Shown piece after piece: positions 8,904 through 18,276 of a stretch of 64,000 nt of DNA. A program made the position numbers and the translations under genes. Source of the DNA: Streptomyces sp. QL37 (GTDB lineage Bacteria; Actinomycetota; Actinomycetes; Streptomycetales; Streptomycetaceae); the NCBI RefSeq assembly GCF_002941025.1, contig NZ_PTJS01000001.1, forward strand, positions 6,667,960 through 6,731,959, read 5' to 3'. Within the stretch, counting starts at the first letter, position 1; the number at the start of each line of letters is the position of its first letter. The notes beneath the pieces were generated by a model that saw only the letters and a program-made list of their open reading frames with translations, ran no database searches and was not told the DNA's origin.

Positions 8904-11405
8904 CTAGTCCCGGCGCAGTCGCGCCGAGGTGAAGCGCGTGGCCTCCATGGTCGTCGGGTCCTCGGGCCACGGGTGCTTCGGGTAGCGGCCGCGCAGCTCC
9001 GCCCGTACGCCCCGGTACCCCTCCCGCCAGAACGACGCCAGGTCCGCGGTGACCGCCGCCGGGCGCCCGGCCGGGGACAGCAGGTGGACCAGGACGGGCA
9101 CGCCCGCCACCCGGGGCGTCTCGCTCAGCCCGAACAGCTCCTGGAGCTTCACCGCGAGTACGGGCTGCTCCCCGCCGTACTCCACCCGGATCCGGGACCC
9201 GCTCGGCACCTCGATCCGCTCCGGGGCGAGCTCGTCGAGCCGGGCCGCCTCACCCGTCGCCCACGGCAGCAGCCGCCGCACCGCCTGCCCGGCGTCGATC
9301 CGCGCCAGATCCGCGCGGCGGCCGGCCCGGGACAGCTCGGGCTCCAGCCACTCGTCGGCGCGGTCCAGCAGCGCCCCGTCCGACACATCGGGCCACGGCG
9401 CCCCCACCACCCGGTGCAGGAACGCGAGCCGCAGCCGCAGCTGCTCGCTGTCCCGGGTCCACCGCAGCAGCCCCGTCCCCTCCCGGCGCAGCCCCTCCAG
9501 CAGCGCCCCGCGCACCAGCTCCGGGTCCGGTTCACGCAGCGCGCGTACCGACAGCTCGACCGCTCCCAGGCGTTCCACGGAACGCGCCACCACGTCGCCG
9601 TCCGCCCACCGGACCTCCTCCCCGGCGAACCGCAGATGTCCCGCGGCCAGCCGCGCGGTGTCCTCGTCGACGACGGCGGCCAGCCGCACCCGGGCGGACG
9701 CGGCATGGGCGGGCCGGTCCGCGACAGCGACCGCGAGCCACCGCGCGCTGCGCAGCCGCGAGCCGCTCCCCAGCTCCGCGCCCGTGCCCGACACCATCAG
9801 GAACGCCCCCTCGCCCCGGGCCCGCGCCACCCGCTCCGGGAACGCCAGCGCCGCCACCAGCCCCACGGCCGCGTCGTCCGGGCCGGCACCGGTGCCCGCC
9901 GAGGAGCCCAGGGACTGCGAGAGCCGCCGCACCTCCTGCCGCCAGCGCGCCGCGTAACCGTCCCCGCCGCGCCGCGCCGTGCGCAGCGCGTGTGCCAGGT
10001 CGTCGCCGTACTCCCGCGGCGGTTCCTCGCCGATGAGCGCCACCACCTCCGCGGCGCGGCGCCCGCCGACCTCGTCCGCGCCGTCCAGGAGGGCGCGGGC
10101 CAGCCGGGGGTGCAGGCCGAGCCGGGACATCCGCACGCCCCGGTCCGTCGCGCGCCCCGTGGCGTCCACCGCGCCGACCGCCGTCAGCACCTCCCGGGCC
10201 GCGCCCATGGCGCCGGCGGGCGGCGGGTCGAGCAGCGCGAGCCCCGAGGCGTCCGGATCGCCCCAGCAGGCCGCCTGCAGCGCGAACGCCGCGAGGTCGG
10301 CCACCTTGATCTCGGGGGAGGGGAACGCGGTCAGGCGCCCGTCCTCGGCCTCCTCCCAGCAGCGGTACACCGCGCCCGGGGCCTCGCGCCCCGCACGGCC
10401 CGCACGCTGCCGTCCCGCCGCCCGTGACGCCCGCACGGTCGTCAGGGCGCCCAGCCCCCGGGCGTGGTCGGTACGCGGCTCCCTGGAGAGGCCGGAATCC
10501 ACGACGACCCGCACCCCGGGCACCGTCAGGGACGACTCCGCCACGGACGTCGCCAGCACCACCCGGCGCCCGCCCGACGGTCCCGCCAGCACCGCGTCCT
10601 GCACGGCTGCCGGGGCGCGCCCGTGCACCTGGAGCACCTCGGCGCCGACGCCCGCCAGCTGACCGGCCACCCGGCCGATCTCGCCGACACCCGGCAGGAA
10701 GCACAGGACGTCACCGTCGCGCTCGGCGAGCGCCCGGCGCACCACGGCGGCCACATGCGTCAGAAGCGCCGGATCCACCCTCATCCCGTGCGGCGGGCGC
10801 ACCGGCCCGGCGGGCGGCGCCCACACCACCTCGACCGGATGGGACACCCCCTGTGCCTCGACCACCGGAGCGTCACCGAGCAGCCGCGCCCAGCCGGAGG
10901 CGTCCGTCGTCGCCGACGCCGCCACCAGCCGCAGATCGGGCCGGATCGTCCCCCGTACGTCGAGGAGGAACGCGGCGGCAGTGTCCGCGTCGAGATGGCG
11001 CTCGTGGCACTCGTCGATGATCACCACGTCGACGCCGGCCAGCTCCTGGTCGCGCTGGAGCCGCTGGAGCAGTACCCCGGTGGTCACGACCTCCACCACC
11101 GTGTCGCGCCCCACCACGCGCTCCCCGCGCACCGTGAATCCGACGCGTTCCCCGGGGCGCTCCCCGAGCAGCCAGGCCATCCGCCGTGCCGCGGCCCGGG
11201 CGGCGATCCTGCGGGGCTCGGCGACGAGCACCCTGCGCGCCGGACCGCCGCCGGTCAGCCCGGCGAGGACCAGGGGCACGAGGGTCGTCTTGCCGGTCCC
11301 GGGCGGCGCGCACAGCACCGCGGCCCCCCGCTCGTCGAGCGCGCGCTCCAGGGCGGGCACAGCGGTGCGTACGGGCAACTGGTCCAGGGCGTCGGTGCGG
11401 ATCAC
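8904..11405 (-). CDS. hrpB: ATP-dependent helicase HrpB
   Basis: An 833-residue DExH-box helicase of the HrpB family. The Walker A motif is A-P-P-G-T-G-K-T at residues 33-40, the DEAH-type box is D-E-C-H in V-V-I-I-D-E-C-H-E-R-H, and motif III is S-A-T-T. The helicase C domain holds T-S-V-A-E-S-S-L-T and Q-R-A-G-R-A-G-R. The HA2-like and HrpB C-terminal domains follow, and the length matches the family. The physiological substrate of HrpB is not settled; RNA or nucleic-acid remodelling is inferred from the family. The gene lies 45 bases downstream of the methyltransferase gene on the same strand and may share its transcript. Confidence 0.93.
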   Translation of the reverse strand: MIRTDALDQLPVRTAVPALERALDERGAAVLCAPPGTGKTTLVPLVLAGLTGGGPARRVLVAEPRRIAARAAARRMAWLLGERPGERVGFTVRGERVVGRDTVVEVVTTGVLLQRLQRDQELAGVDVVIIDECHERHLDADTAAAFLLDVRGTIRPDLRLVAASATTDASGWARLLGDAPVVEAQGVSHPVEVVWAPPAGPVRPPHGMRVDPALLTHVAAVVRRALAERDGDVLCFLPGVGEIGRVAGQLAGVGAEVLQVHGRAPAAVQDAVLAGPSGGRRVVLATSVAESSLTVPGVRVVVDSGLSREPRTDHARGLGALTTVRASRAAGRQRAGRAGREAPGAVYRCWEEAEDGRLTAFPSPEIKVADLAAFALQAACWGDPDASGLALLDPPPAGAMGAAREVLTAVGAVDATGRATDRGVRMSRLGLHPRLARALLDGADEVGGRRAAEVVALIGEEPPREYGDDLAHALRTARRGGDGYAARWRQEVRRLSQSLGSSAGTGAGPDDAAVGLVAALAFPERVARARGEGAFLMVSGTGAELGSGSRLRSARWLAVAVADRPAHAASARVRLAAVVDEDTARLAAGHLRFAGEEVRWADGDVVARSVERLGAVELSVRALREPDPELVRGALLEGLRREGTGLLRWTRDSEQLRLRLAFLHRVVGAPWPDVSDGALLDRADEWLEPELSRAGRRADLARIDAGQAVRRLLPWATGEAARLDELAPERIEVPSGSRIRVEYGGEQPVLAVKLQELFGLSETPRVAGVPVLVHLLSPAGRPAAVTADLASFWREGYRGVRAELRGRYPKHPWPEDPTTMEATRFTSARLRRD

Positions 11406-11450
11406 GCCCCCAGTCTCGTACGCCCGCCGTTCAGTCGGACCGCTGGTCCC

Positions 11451-12275
11451 TCACGAGGCCCGGTCGTCCCGCTCGCAGACGAAGATCGCGGTGCCGGGGA
11501 TGAGGTTGCCGCGCAGCGGGGACCAGCCGCCCCACTCCTGGTCGTTCCAGGCCGGCCACTCCGGCTCCACGAGATCGATCAGGCGGAAACCGCCCGCCAC
11601 CACGTCCCGCACCCGGTCGCCCAGCGTCCTGTGATGCTCCACGTACACCGCGTCGCCGCTCCCGTCCTGCTCGACGTACGGCACCCGGTCGAAGTACGAG
11701 GCGGAGACGGAGAGGCCCTCGGGGCCCGGCTCGTCCGGGAACGCCCAGCGGATCGGGTGCGTCACCGAGAAGACCCAGCGTCCCCCGGGCCGCAGCACCC
11801 GGTGCACCTCGCGGAACACCTGCACCGGGTCGGCGACGAAGGGCACCGCGCCGTAGGCGGAACAGGCCAGGTCGAAGGAGCCGTCCCGGAAGGGCAGCCG
11901 TCCGGCGTCGGCCTCCACGAGGGGCACGCCGTCGCCGATCCGCAGGGCGTGCTGGAGCTGACGGTGGGAGAGGTCCAGGGCCACCGGGCGGGCGCCGCGC
12001 GAGGCGAGCCAGCGCGAGCACTGGGCGGCGCCCGCCCCGATCTCCAGCACGTCCAGACCCTTCAGGTCCCCCGCCGGGCCCAGCAGGGCGGCCTCCGCCT
12101 CGTCCAGCCCCTCCGGGCCCCAGACGAAGCGGTCGTCCCCCAGGAACGCGCCGTGGTCGCTCTGGTACTCGTCGGCGTTCCGGTCCCACCAGCCGCGGCT
12201 CGCCCGGCTGCTCTCCGCCTCACCGGCTTCCCGCCGGGTCGCCTCAGGTTCGGAGTCGTAGATCTCTTGGCTCAT
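11451..12275 (-). CDS. Class I SAM-dependent methyltransferase
   Basis: A 274-residue methyltransferase with a Rossmann core. Motif I is V-L-E-I-G-A-G-A-A-Q at about residues 75-84, followed by the acidic end of strand 2 (V-A-L-D-L-S) and by E-A-D-A-G-R-L-P-F and V-L-R-P-G-G-R-W. It is of the UbiE/Methyltransf_11 type, acting on small molecules. The substrate is unknown. The N-terminal 30 residues are charged and likely disordered. It is divergent from rpsA, with the S1 promoter region between them, and hrpB follows 45 bases downstream. Confidence 0.85.
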   Translation of the reverse strand: MSQEIYDSEPEATRREAGEAESSRASRGWWDRNADEYQSDHGAFLGDDRFVWGPEGLDEAEAALLGPAGDLKGLDVLEIGAGAAQCSRWLASRGARPVALDLSHRQLQHALRIGDGVPLVEADAGRLPFRDGSFDLACSAYGAVPFVADPVQVFREVHRVLRPGGRWVFSVTHPIRWAFPDEPGPEGLSVSASYFDRVPYVEQDGSGDAVYVEHHRTLGDRVRDVVAGGFRLIDLVEPEWPAWNDQEWGGWSPLRGNLIPGTAIFVCERDDRAS

Positions 12276-12447
12276 CGTGCCCGTCGTTGTAGTTTGCCTT
12301 CACCCGCCTCGCGCGGGTGCCTCCACGGGCCGCAGGGGGTGAGTGCGCCTGTGCGCGCACGACACGCCGCTGCGACCGATGTGGCCTCGGTGAACGTGAG
12401 TTGTGCCGGGATTGGGGTGTTGTGCCCCGGGTGTGCGCCTTCGCGCA

Positions 12448-12476
12448 TTGACCCTGTCCGGCTGCCCCCGTATGCT
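12448..12476 (+). promoter_or_regulatory. Strong housekeeping promoter of rpsA
   Basis: TTGACC (12448-12453), a 17-base spacer and TATGCT (12471-12476) form a near-consensus vegetative promoter. Transcription should begin near 12483, leaving a leader of about 190 bases before the rpsA ATG. The leader can fold locally, for example CCTCG-gttgt-CGAGG near 12545-12560. I do not recognise a known riboswitch in it. Confidence 0.8.
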
Positions 12477-12674
12477 ACAAGTTGCGCTGCGAGCCTGCGC
12501 GCTTCAGACCTAGCAGGCCGCGCTCGCGTCTGTTGCATGTCCCCTCGGTTGTCGAGGCGCCTTCCGGTTAACGGATCGGCGCTTTCCAGGCTGTCCGGTC
12601 TTCTGCAGAGGCGATACGGGCTCTCGGCGTAGCAGTACCTACGACTCACTGTCCGTACCGGAGCCCTTTCCCAC

Positions 12675-14189
12675 ATGACGAGCAGCACCGAGACCACCGC
12701 CACCACTCCGCAGGTTGCGGTCAACGACATCGGCGACGCGGACGCGTTCCTCGCGGCGATCGACGAGACGATCAAGTACTTCAACGACGGCGACATCGTT
12801 GACGGTGTCATCGTCAAGGTTGACCGGGACGAGGTTCTCCTCGACATCGGTTACAAGACCGAAGGCGTCATCCCGAGCCGCGAGCTCTCGATCAAGCACG
12901 ACGTCGACCCGAACGAGGTCGTCAAGGTCGGCGACGAGATCGAGGCCCTGGTTCTCCAGAAGGAGGACAAGGAAGGCCGCCTGATCCTCTCGAAGAAGCG
13001 CGCTCAGTACGAGCGTGCCTGGGGCACCATCGAGAAGATCAAGGAAGAAGACGGCATCGTCACCGGTACCGTCATCGAGGTCGTCAAGGGTGGTCTCATC
13101 CTCGACATCGGCCTCCGTGGCTTCCTCCCGGCGTCGCTCGTCGAGATGCGTCGTGTCCGCGACCTCCAGCCCTACGTGGGCAAGGAGCTCGAGGCCAAGA
13201 TCATCGAGCTGGACAAGAACCGCAACAACGTGGTCCTGTCCCGCCGTGCCTGGCTCGAGCAGACGCAGTCCGAGGTTCGCCAGACGTTCCTCACGACCCT
13301 CCAGAAGGGTCAGGTCCGCTCCGGCGTCGTCTCCTCGATCGTCAACTTCGGTGCCTTCGTGGACCTGGGTGGCGTCGACGGTCTCGTGCACGTCTCCGAG
13401 CTCTCCTGGAAGCACATCGACCACCCCTCCGAGGTTGTCGAGGTCGGCCAGGAAGTCACCGTCGAGGTCCTCGACGTCGACATGGACCGCGAGCGCGTGT
13501 CGCTGTCGCTCAAGGCGACGCAGGAAGACCCGTGGCAGCAGTTCGCCCGTACGCACCAGATCGGGCAGGTCGTTCCCGGTAAGGTCACCAAGCTCGTTCC
13601 GTTCGGTGCGTTCGTGCGCGTCGACGAGGGCATCGAGGGTCTGGTCCACATCTCCGAGCTGGCCGAGCGCCACGTGGAGATCCCGGAGCAGGTCGTCCAG
13701 GTCAACGACGAGATCTTCGTCAAGGTCATCGACATCGACCTCGAGCGTCGTCGCATCAGCCTCTCGCTGAAGCAGGCCAACGAGGCGTTCGGCGGGGACC
13801 CGGCCTCGGTCGAGTTCGACCCGACGCTGTACGGCATGGCCGCGTCGTACGACGACCAGGGCAACTACATCTACCCCGAGGGCTTCGACCCCGAGACCAA
13901 CGACTGGCTCGAGGGCTTCGAGGCTCAGCGCGAGGTCTGGGAGACGCAGTACGCCGAGGCGCAGCAGCGCTTCGAGCAGCACCAGGCCCAGGTCATCAAG
14001 TCCCGCGAGGCCGACGAGGCTGCCGCTGCCGAGGGCGCTGCCGCCCCGGCCGGCGCTGCCCCGGCTGCCTCCGGCGGCAGCGGTGGCGGCGGCTCGTACT
14101 CCTCGGAGTCCGCGGACAACTCCGGCGCCCTGGCGTCGGACGAGGCCCTGGCCGCCCTGCGCGAGAAGCTGGCCGGCGGCCAGAGCTGA
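12675..14189 (+). CDS. rpsA: 30S ribosomal protein S1
   Basis: A 504-residue ribosomal protein S1 with four S1 (OB-fold) RNA-binding domains at about residues 35-110, 125-195, 210-285 and 295-370, as expected for Gram-positive S1 rather than the six of E. coli. Repeated signatures such as G-x-V-x-x-I-V-N-F-G-A-F-V-D-L-G-G-V-D-G and V-H-I-S-E-L are clear. S1 helps mRNA binding to the 30S subunit. After domain 4 there is an acidic, glutamine-rich stretch and an Ala/Gly/Ser-rich tail (about 440-485), likely disordered. The codon choice is notably biased, as in highly expressed genes. The ATG has CCGGAG 12 bases upstream, a weak site for such a strong gene. Confidence 0.98.
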   Translation: MTSSTETTATTPQVAVNDIGDADAFLAAIDETIKYFNDGDIVDGVIVKVDRDEVLLDIGYKTEGVIPSRELSIKHDVDPNEVVKVGDEIEALVLQKEDKEGRLILSKKRAQYERAWGTIEKIKEEDGIVTGTVIEVVKGGLILDIGLRGFLPASLVEMRRVRDLQPYVGKELEAKIIELDKNRNNVVLSRRAWLEQTQSEVRQTFLTTLQKGQVRSGVVSSIVNFGAFVDLGGVDGLVHVSELSWKHIDHPSEVVEVGQEVTVEVLDVDMDRERVSLSLKATQEDPWQQFARTHQIGQVVPGKVTKLVPFGAFVRVDEGIEGLVHISELAERHVEIPEQVVQVNDEIFVKVIDIDLERRRISLSLKQANEAFGGDPASVEFDPTLYGMAASYDDQGNYIYPEGFDPETNDWLEGFEAQREVWETQYAEAQQRFEQHQAQVIKSREADEAAAAEGAAAPAGAAPAASGGSGGGGSYSSESADNSGALASDEALAALREKLAGGQS

Positions 14190-14237
14190 CGCTCTGACCC
14201 CAGCCGCTCATCGGCTGCAGTAGCTGTAGAGCTGTAG

Positions 14238-14271
14238 GTGAGGCCCGTCCCCTCCGGGGGGCGGGCCTCAC
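14238..14271 (+). terminator. Terminator of rpsA
   Basis: GTGAGGCCCG (14238-14247) pairs with CGGGCCTCAC (14262-14271), a perfect 10-bp G/C-rich stem whose loop contains further complementary C and G runs. It lies 49 bases after the rpsA stop and faces the convergent beta-helix gene. Confidence 0.8.
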
Positions 14272-14281
14272 TCGTGTCCGG

Positions 14282-14388
14282 GACGCGCGGCCTGACCCGT
14301 TCCTGGACGCAGGCCTGACTGGTGTCCGGGCGCGGGGCTGACCCCTTCCCCGCGCGGGGCTGACTCGTTCCCGGCGCGGGGCTCAGGG
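14282..14388. repeat. Imperfect 22-bp tandem repeat, about five units
   Basis: A degenerate unit of the type GCGCGGGGCTGACYCSTTCC recurs with the CTGAC core at 14292, 14314, 14339 and 14360, and a last, changed copy (GCTCAG) at 14381. The spacing is about 21-25 bases. The last unit runs into the stop codon of the convergent beta-helix gene. No known Streptomyces repeat class comes to mind; it may add to termination between the two genes. Confidence 0.6.
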
Positions 14389-15345
14389 CGTGACGGCGAT
14401 GTTCGTCAGCCCTTTGCCGCCGGTGACCGTGTTGGAGGCGTACACGGTGGTGAGGCAGCTCGTGCTCGCATTGGTCACGTTGACGGCGAGCTGCCCGCCA
14501 CCGGTGGCGCCGCTCAGATCCGAGACGTTGTCGCGGAAGACGGTGCCGCAGCCCCAACCGCTCTGCTGGGTGTGCGTCTCGTAGCCGTTGTTCGTGGTGC
14601 GGACGCCCTTGTTGTTCTCGACCAGCACGTCGTTGCCCTTCACGTCGACCCACGAGTCGTCGTAGTTGGCGCCGGTCAAGCCGTTGCCGTCGAAGGTGTT
14701 CCCGATGATCTCCGCGCCGGTGGTGCCTTCCTTGATGTCTATGTTCTCGCCGCCGACGCCCGGGCCGATCGTGTTGCCGATGATCCGGGCGTTGTCGCTC
14801 CGGTCGGTGAGGTCGCCCGCCGAGCCCACGTACACGCCCTCGCCCATGCCCCGGCCGTTCCGGCCCGTGTCGTGTATCCGGGAGTTCTTCAGGACGCCGT
14901 CACGGCTGGACGTGCGGAAGTGGACGCCCTCCATGTCGAGGCCGTGCACGGTCACCGAGTCGATGACGACGCCGGTCGCCGCGTCGGTGACGATGCCCTT
15001 CTGCCCGCCGGTGACCGTGACGCCGTACACCGTCCAGTACGACGCCCCGTTCAGGTGCAGCCCGTAGCCGCCGCCGGCCGTCAGGACCGCCGCCGGGGAT
15101 CCGGTGAGGGTGATCCGCGCGGCGGAGGTGGCCGGGACGGTCGCCTTGAAGTTCCCCGTGTACGTCCCGTCGGCGAGCCGGATCGTGTCGCCCGGGGCCG
15201 CGGCGGCGAGTGCCGCCTTGAGCTGCGCCGCGGTGCTCACGTCGACGACCGCGGCCGCCCGCGCGGGGCCGGCCGCGGCCAGGGGCAGCGCGGACGCGGC
15301 GAGTGCGGCGGTCACCAGGGCGGGGACAAGGGTGCGGGCGCGCAT
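14383..15345 (-). CDS. Secreted right-handed beta-helix protein
   Basis: A 320-residue exported protein. Residues 1-30 form a signal peptide ending near A-A-A-G-P-A-R-A. The rest is a right-handed parallel beta-helix with rungs such as I-T-L-T-G-S-P-A, G-V-V-I-D-S-V-T-V-H-G, V-L-K-N-S-R-I-H-D and N-A-R-I-I-G-N-T-I, of the kind found in pectate lyase-like and other polysaccharide lyases. The first strand region, A-A-P-G-D-T-I-R-L-A-D-G-T-Y, is typical of PL6/PL1-like helices. No catalytic residues can be assigned with confidence. The ATG at 15345 has GGGAAGG upstream. It is divergent from the amine oxidase gene. Confidence 0.8.
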   Translation of the reverse strand: MRARTLVPALVTAALAASALPLAAAGPARAAAVVDVSTAAQLKAALAAAAPGDTIRLADGTYTGNFKATVPATSAARITLTGSPAAVLTAGGGYGLHLNGASYWTVYGVTVTGGQKGIVTDAATGVVIDSVTVHGLDMEGVHFRTSSRDGVLKNSRIHDTGRNGRGMGEGVYVGSAGDLTDRSDNARIIGNTIGPGVGGENIDIKEGTTGAEIIGNTFDGNGLTGANYDDSWVDVKGNDVLVENNKGVRTTNNGYETHTQQSGWGCGTVFRDNVSDLSGATGGGQLAVNVTNASTSCLTTVYASNTVTGGKGLTNIAVTP

Positions 15346-15525
15346 GGGGGTGCCTTCCCGTCGAAGAGTTTCAGACGTTCTCGTACGTGAATATGGGGCG
15401 AGACCCTGAATCTGCCCGTGACCGTATGGGGGACGTGTGGACATGTCAAGGTCTGGACCAATGTGCCGCCGAGGTTGATGGGCGGAAGAAACGTGTGGGA
15501 TACACGAATGGCTGACGGCCCGTAA

Positions 15526-15535
15526 CAAGCGCTTG
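15526..15535. promoter_or_regulatory. LacI-type operator-like palindrome
   Basis: CAAGCGCTTG is a perfect 10-base palindrome with the central CG typical of LacI/GalR-family operators. It lies between the divergent beta-helix and amine oxidase genes, 43 bases before the oxidase start. No LacI gene is in the window, so this is a motif-level guess. Confidence 0.3.
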
Positions 15536-15577
15536 CCAGGATCCGCGCAACGTCCGGATCACCAGGGGAGCCAGGGA

Positions 15578-17212
15578 ATGACACACACGTCGAACACCTC
15601 ACGCGTCTCGCAGGACTCTCCCGCGGCGGCGGGCGCCAGCCGCCGAAGCTTTCTGCGCAACGTGGGCCTCACCGGTGGCGCCGGTGCCATGTTCGCCACG
15701 ATGGGCGCCCTCGGACTCGCACCCACCGCGGCCGCGGCGGCCCGCGAACCCGCCTTCCGCGCCCCGAGCCCGGGCGACTTCTCGCTGAAGGGCAGGGCCG
15801 CCGCCAAGGTCGTGGTCGTCGGCGGAGGCATCGCCGGCCTCGCCGCCGCGTACGAACTGGGCAAGGCCGGCTACGACTGTACGGTCCTGGAGGCCCGCGG
15901 CCGCACCGGCGGGCGCAACTTCACCGTCCGGGGCGGCGACACGACCACCGACACCTACGGCAACAGGCAGACCGCCCGCTTCAGCGACGGCCAGTACATG
16001 AACGCCGGGCCCGGCCGGATCCCGCAGTGGATGGTCACCCTCGACTACTGCCGGGAACTCGGCGTCCCCGTCGAGGTGTTCACCAACGAGAACGCCAACG
16101 CCTACCTCTTCAACGAGAAGGCCGGCATGAAGGCGCCGGTGCGCTACCGGACCGCCAAGGCCGACATGTACGGCTACGTCGCCGAACTCCTGGCCAAGGC
16201 CGGCGACAAGGGCGCTCTCGACCGGCAGATCACCGCCGACGACCAGGAGCGGCTCCTGGAGTTCCTCAAGGACTTCGGCGACATCGGCGACACGCTCGAC
16301 TACACGGGCAGCCCCCGGCGCGGTTACCGCGTCGACCCGGCCGCCGCCGGGACCCCGGGAGAGCAACTCGGCTCCGTGCCCACCGCGTCCGAGGTCTTCG
16401 CCAGCGGCGTCGGCCGCTACTTCTCCTTCGAATTCGAGTACGACCAGGCGATGCTGATGTTCCAGCCGGTGGGCGGCATGGACCGGATACCCGCGGCGCT
16501 CACCCGGGCGGTGGGCGAGCGGCGTGTCCGGACCGGAGCGGCCGTCACCGACATCACGGACACGGCGCACGGTGTCTCCGTCACCTACACCCAGGCGGGC
16601 CGCACCCGCCGCATCGAGGCGGACTACTGCATCGCCGCGCTCCCGCCCAACATCCTGGCCAAGACGTCCCACAACCTCGGCCCGGCCGTCCAGAGCGCCC
16701 TGGAAGCCTGCAAGCCGTCCTCGGCGGGCAAGATCGGGCTGGAGTACAGGAGCCGCTGGTGGGAGACCGACCACCGGATCTTCGGGGGCATCACCGAGAC
16801 GGACATGGACCTCTCCCACATCTGGTACCCGTCCCACGGACACCTCGGCGAACGCGGCACCATCATCGGCTACTACAACACCGGTGCGAACGCCGACGCC
16901 TACGCCGCCCTCGCGCCGCGCGAGAGAGAAGCGCGGGCGGTCGCGCAGGGCGTGAAGATCCACGGTGAGAGGTACCGCACGGAACTCGCCACGTCGTTCT
17001 CCCACCACTGGCGCCAGACCCCGTACCTCGAGACCTCCTGGCACTCCCTTTCCGGCGGGCCCGACGCCCCCGCCTTCGCGCCGCTCAACAGCCCCGCCGG
17101 GCATGTGTACTTCGCCGGCGACCACCTCAGCCACACCGACGCCTGGCAGCACGGGGCGTTCACCTCGGCACGGAAGGCGGTCACGGCGCTGCACAGCCGG
17201 GTCCTCGCATAA
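15578..17212 (+). CDS. Tat-exported flavin amine oxidase
   Basis: A 544-residue FAD-dependent amine oxidase of the L-amino acid oxidase/monoamine oxidase family. A twin-arginine signal is evident: S-R22-R23-S-F-L-R followed by a hydrophobic stretch and A-A-A-A-A near 55. The dinucleotide-binding motif V-V-G-G-G-I-A-G lies around residues 80-87, followed by E-A-R-G-R-T-G-G-R. The C-terminal FAD segment is [10 protein letters not shown]. The enzyme should oxidise an amine or L-amino acid to the imino product and peroxide outside the membrane; export in folded form fits a flavoprotein. The ATG at 15578 has AGGGGAG and AGGGA upstream. The substrate is not predictable. Confidence 0.88.
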   Translation: MTHTSNTSRVSQDSPAAAGASRRSFLRNVGLTGGAGAMFATMGALGLAPTAAAAAREPAFRAPSPGDFSLKGRAAAKVVVVGGGIAGLAAAYELGKAGYDCTVLEARGRTGGRNFTVRGGDTTTDTYGNRQTARFSDGQYMNAGPGRIPQWMVTLDYCRELGVPVEVFTNENANAYLFNEKAGMKAPVRYRTAKADMYGYVAELLAKAGDKGALDRQITADDQERLLEFLKDFGDIGDTLDYTGSPRRGYRVDPAAAGTPGEQLGSVPTASEVFASGVGRYFSFEFEYDQAMLMFQPVGGMDRIPAALTRAVGERRVRTGAAVTDITDTAHGVSVTYTQAGRTRRIEADYCIAALPPNILAKTSHNLGPAVQSALEACKPSSAGKIGLEYRSRWWETDHRIFGGITETDMDLSHIWYPSHGHLGERGTIIGYYNTGANADAYAALAPREREARAVAQGVKIHGERYRTELATSFSHHWRQTPYLETSWHSLSGGPDAPAFAPLNSPAGHVYFAGDHLSHTDAWQHGAFTSARKAVTALHSRVLA

Positions 17213-17294
17213 CGGTGAGGACCGGGGGCGCGGACGGGAATGCCGTGGCCGGGCGGGGTGTTCTTGTCGAGGAACACGAGGAGGAGCGGTAACC

Positions 17295-18233
17295 GTGCCT
17301 GATCCGCAGAGTTTGTACGAATGGGAGCCGAAGGGCCTGGCCGTCGTCGACATGGCGCTCGCCCAGGAGTCGGCCGGCCTGGTCATGCTCTACCACTTCG
17401 ACGGCTACATCGACGCGGGCGAGACCGGCGAGCAGATCGTCGACGGCCTGCTCGAGACGCTGCCCCATCAGACCGTGGCCCGCTTCGACCACGACCGGCT
17501 CGTCGACTACCGGGCACGCCGCCCCCTGCTGACCTTCAGGCGTGACCGGTACACGGCGTTCGAGGCGCCCACCCTGGACGTGAAGGTCGTCCAGGACGCC
17601 ACGGGCGCACCGTTCCTGCTGCTCTCCGGGCCGGAGCCCGACGTCGAGTGGGAGAGGTTCGCCGCCGCCGTGGAACAGATCGTGGAGCGGCTCGGCGTGC
17701 GCCTCGCCGTCAGCTTCCACGGCATCCCCATGGGCGTTCCGCACACCCGCCCGGTCGGCCTCACCCCGCACGGCAACCGCACCGACCTGATGCCCGGACA
17801 CCGCAGCCCCTTCGACGAGGCGCAGGTCCCCGGCTCCGCCGAGGCGCTCGTGGAGTACCGGCTGATGGAGGCCGGGCACGACGTCCTCGGCGTAGCGGCC
17901 CATGTGCCGCACTACGTCGCCCGGTCCGCCTACCCGGATGCCGCGCTCACCGCCCTGGAGGCGGTCACCGCGGCGACCGGGCTGGTCCTGCCGAGCGTCG
18001 CGCACACGCTGCGTACAGAGGCGCACCGCACCCAGACCGAGATCGACAGGCAGGTCGGCCAGGGTGACGAGGAGCTCGTCTCGCTCGTCGAAGGTCTGGA
18101 GCACCAGTACGACGCGATCGCGGGTTCCGAAACCCGGGGCAACCTCGTCGCGGAGCCGGCCGACCTGCCGTCGGCGGACGAGATCGGCCGCGAATTCGAG
18201 CGTTTCCTCGCGGAACGCGAGGGCGATTCCTGA
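17295..18233 (+). CDS. PAC2-family protein
   Basis: A 312-residue protein of the PAC2 (proteasome assembly chaperone 2-like) family, widespread and conserved in actinobacteria. Hallmarks are H-F-D-G-Y-I-D-A-G near residue 37, L-L-L-S-G-P-E-P-D, and the stretch [12 protein letters not shown]. The bacterial function is unknown; the eukaryotic relatives act in proteasome assembly, and actinobacteria do have proteasomes, but a link is only inference. I chose the GTG at 17295, preceded by GAGGAG. It stands alone between the oxidase and coaE, both on the same strand. Confidence 0.87.
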   Translation: MPDPQSLYEWEPKGLAVVDMALAQESAGLVMLYHFDGYIDAGETGEQIVDGLLETLPHQTVARFDHDRLVDYRARRPLLTFRRDRYTAFEAPTLDVKVVQDATGAPFLLLSGPEPDVEWERFAAAVEQIVERLGVRLAVSFHGIPMGVPHTRPVGLTPHGNRTDLMPGHRSPFDEAQVPGSAEALVEYRLMEAGHDVLGVAAHVPHYVARSAYPDAALTALEAVTAATGLVLPSVAHTLRTEAHRTQTEIDRQVGQGDEELVSLVEGLEHQYDAIAGSETRGNLVAEPADLPSADEIGREFERFLAEREGDS

Positions 18234-18264
18234 GGGACCTCCGGCTGCCCCCCCGGCCGGAGGC

Positions 18265-18270
18265 TAGGGT
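18265..18270 (+). promoter_or_regulatory. -10 element, likely leaderless coaE transcript
   Basis: TAGGGT lies 6 bases before the coaE ATG at 18277, so transcription would start at or next to the start codon. No clear -35 is visible and there is no Shine-Dalgarno sequence, both in line with a leaderless message. Confidence 0.5.
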
Positions 18271-18276
18271 CGGCAC

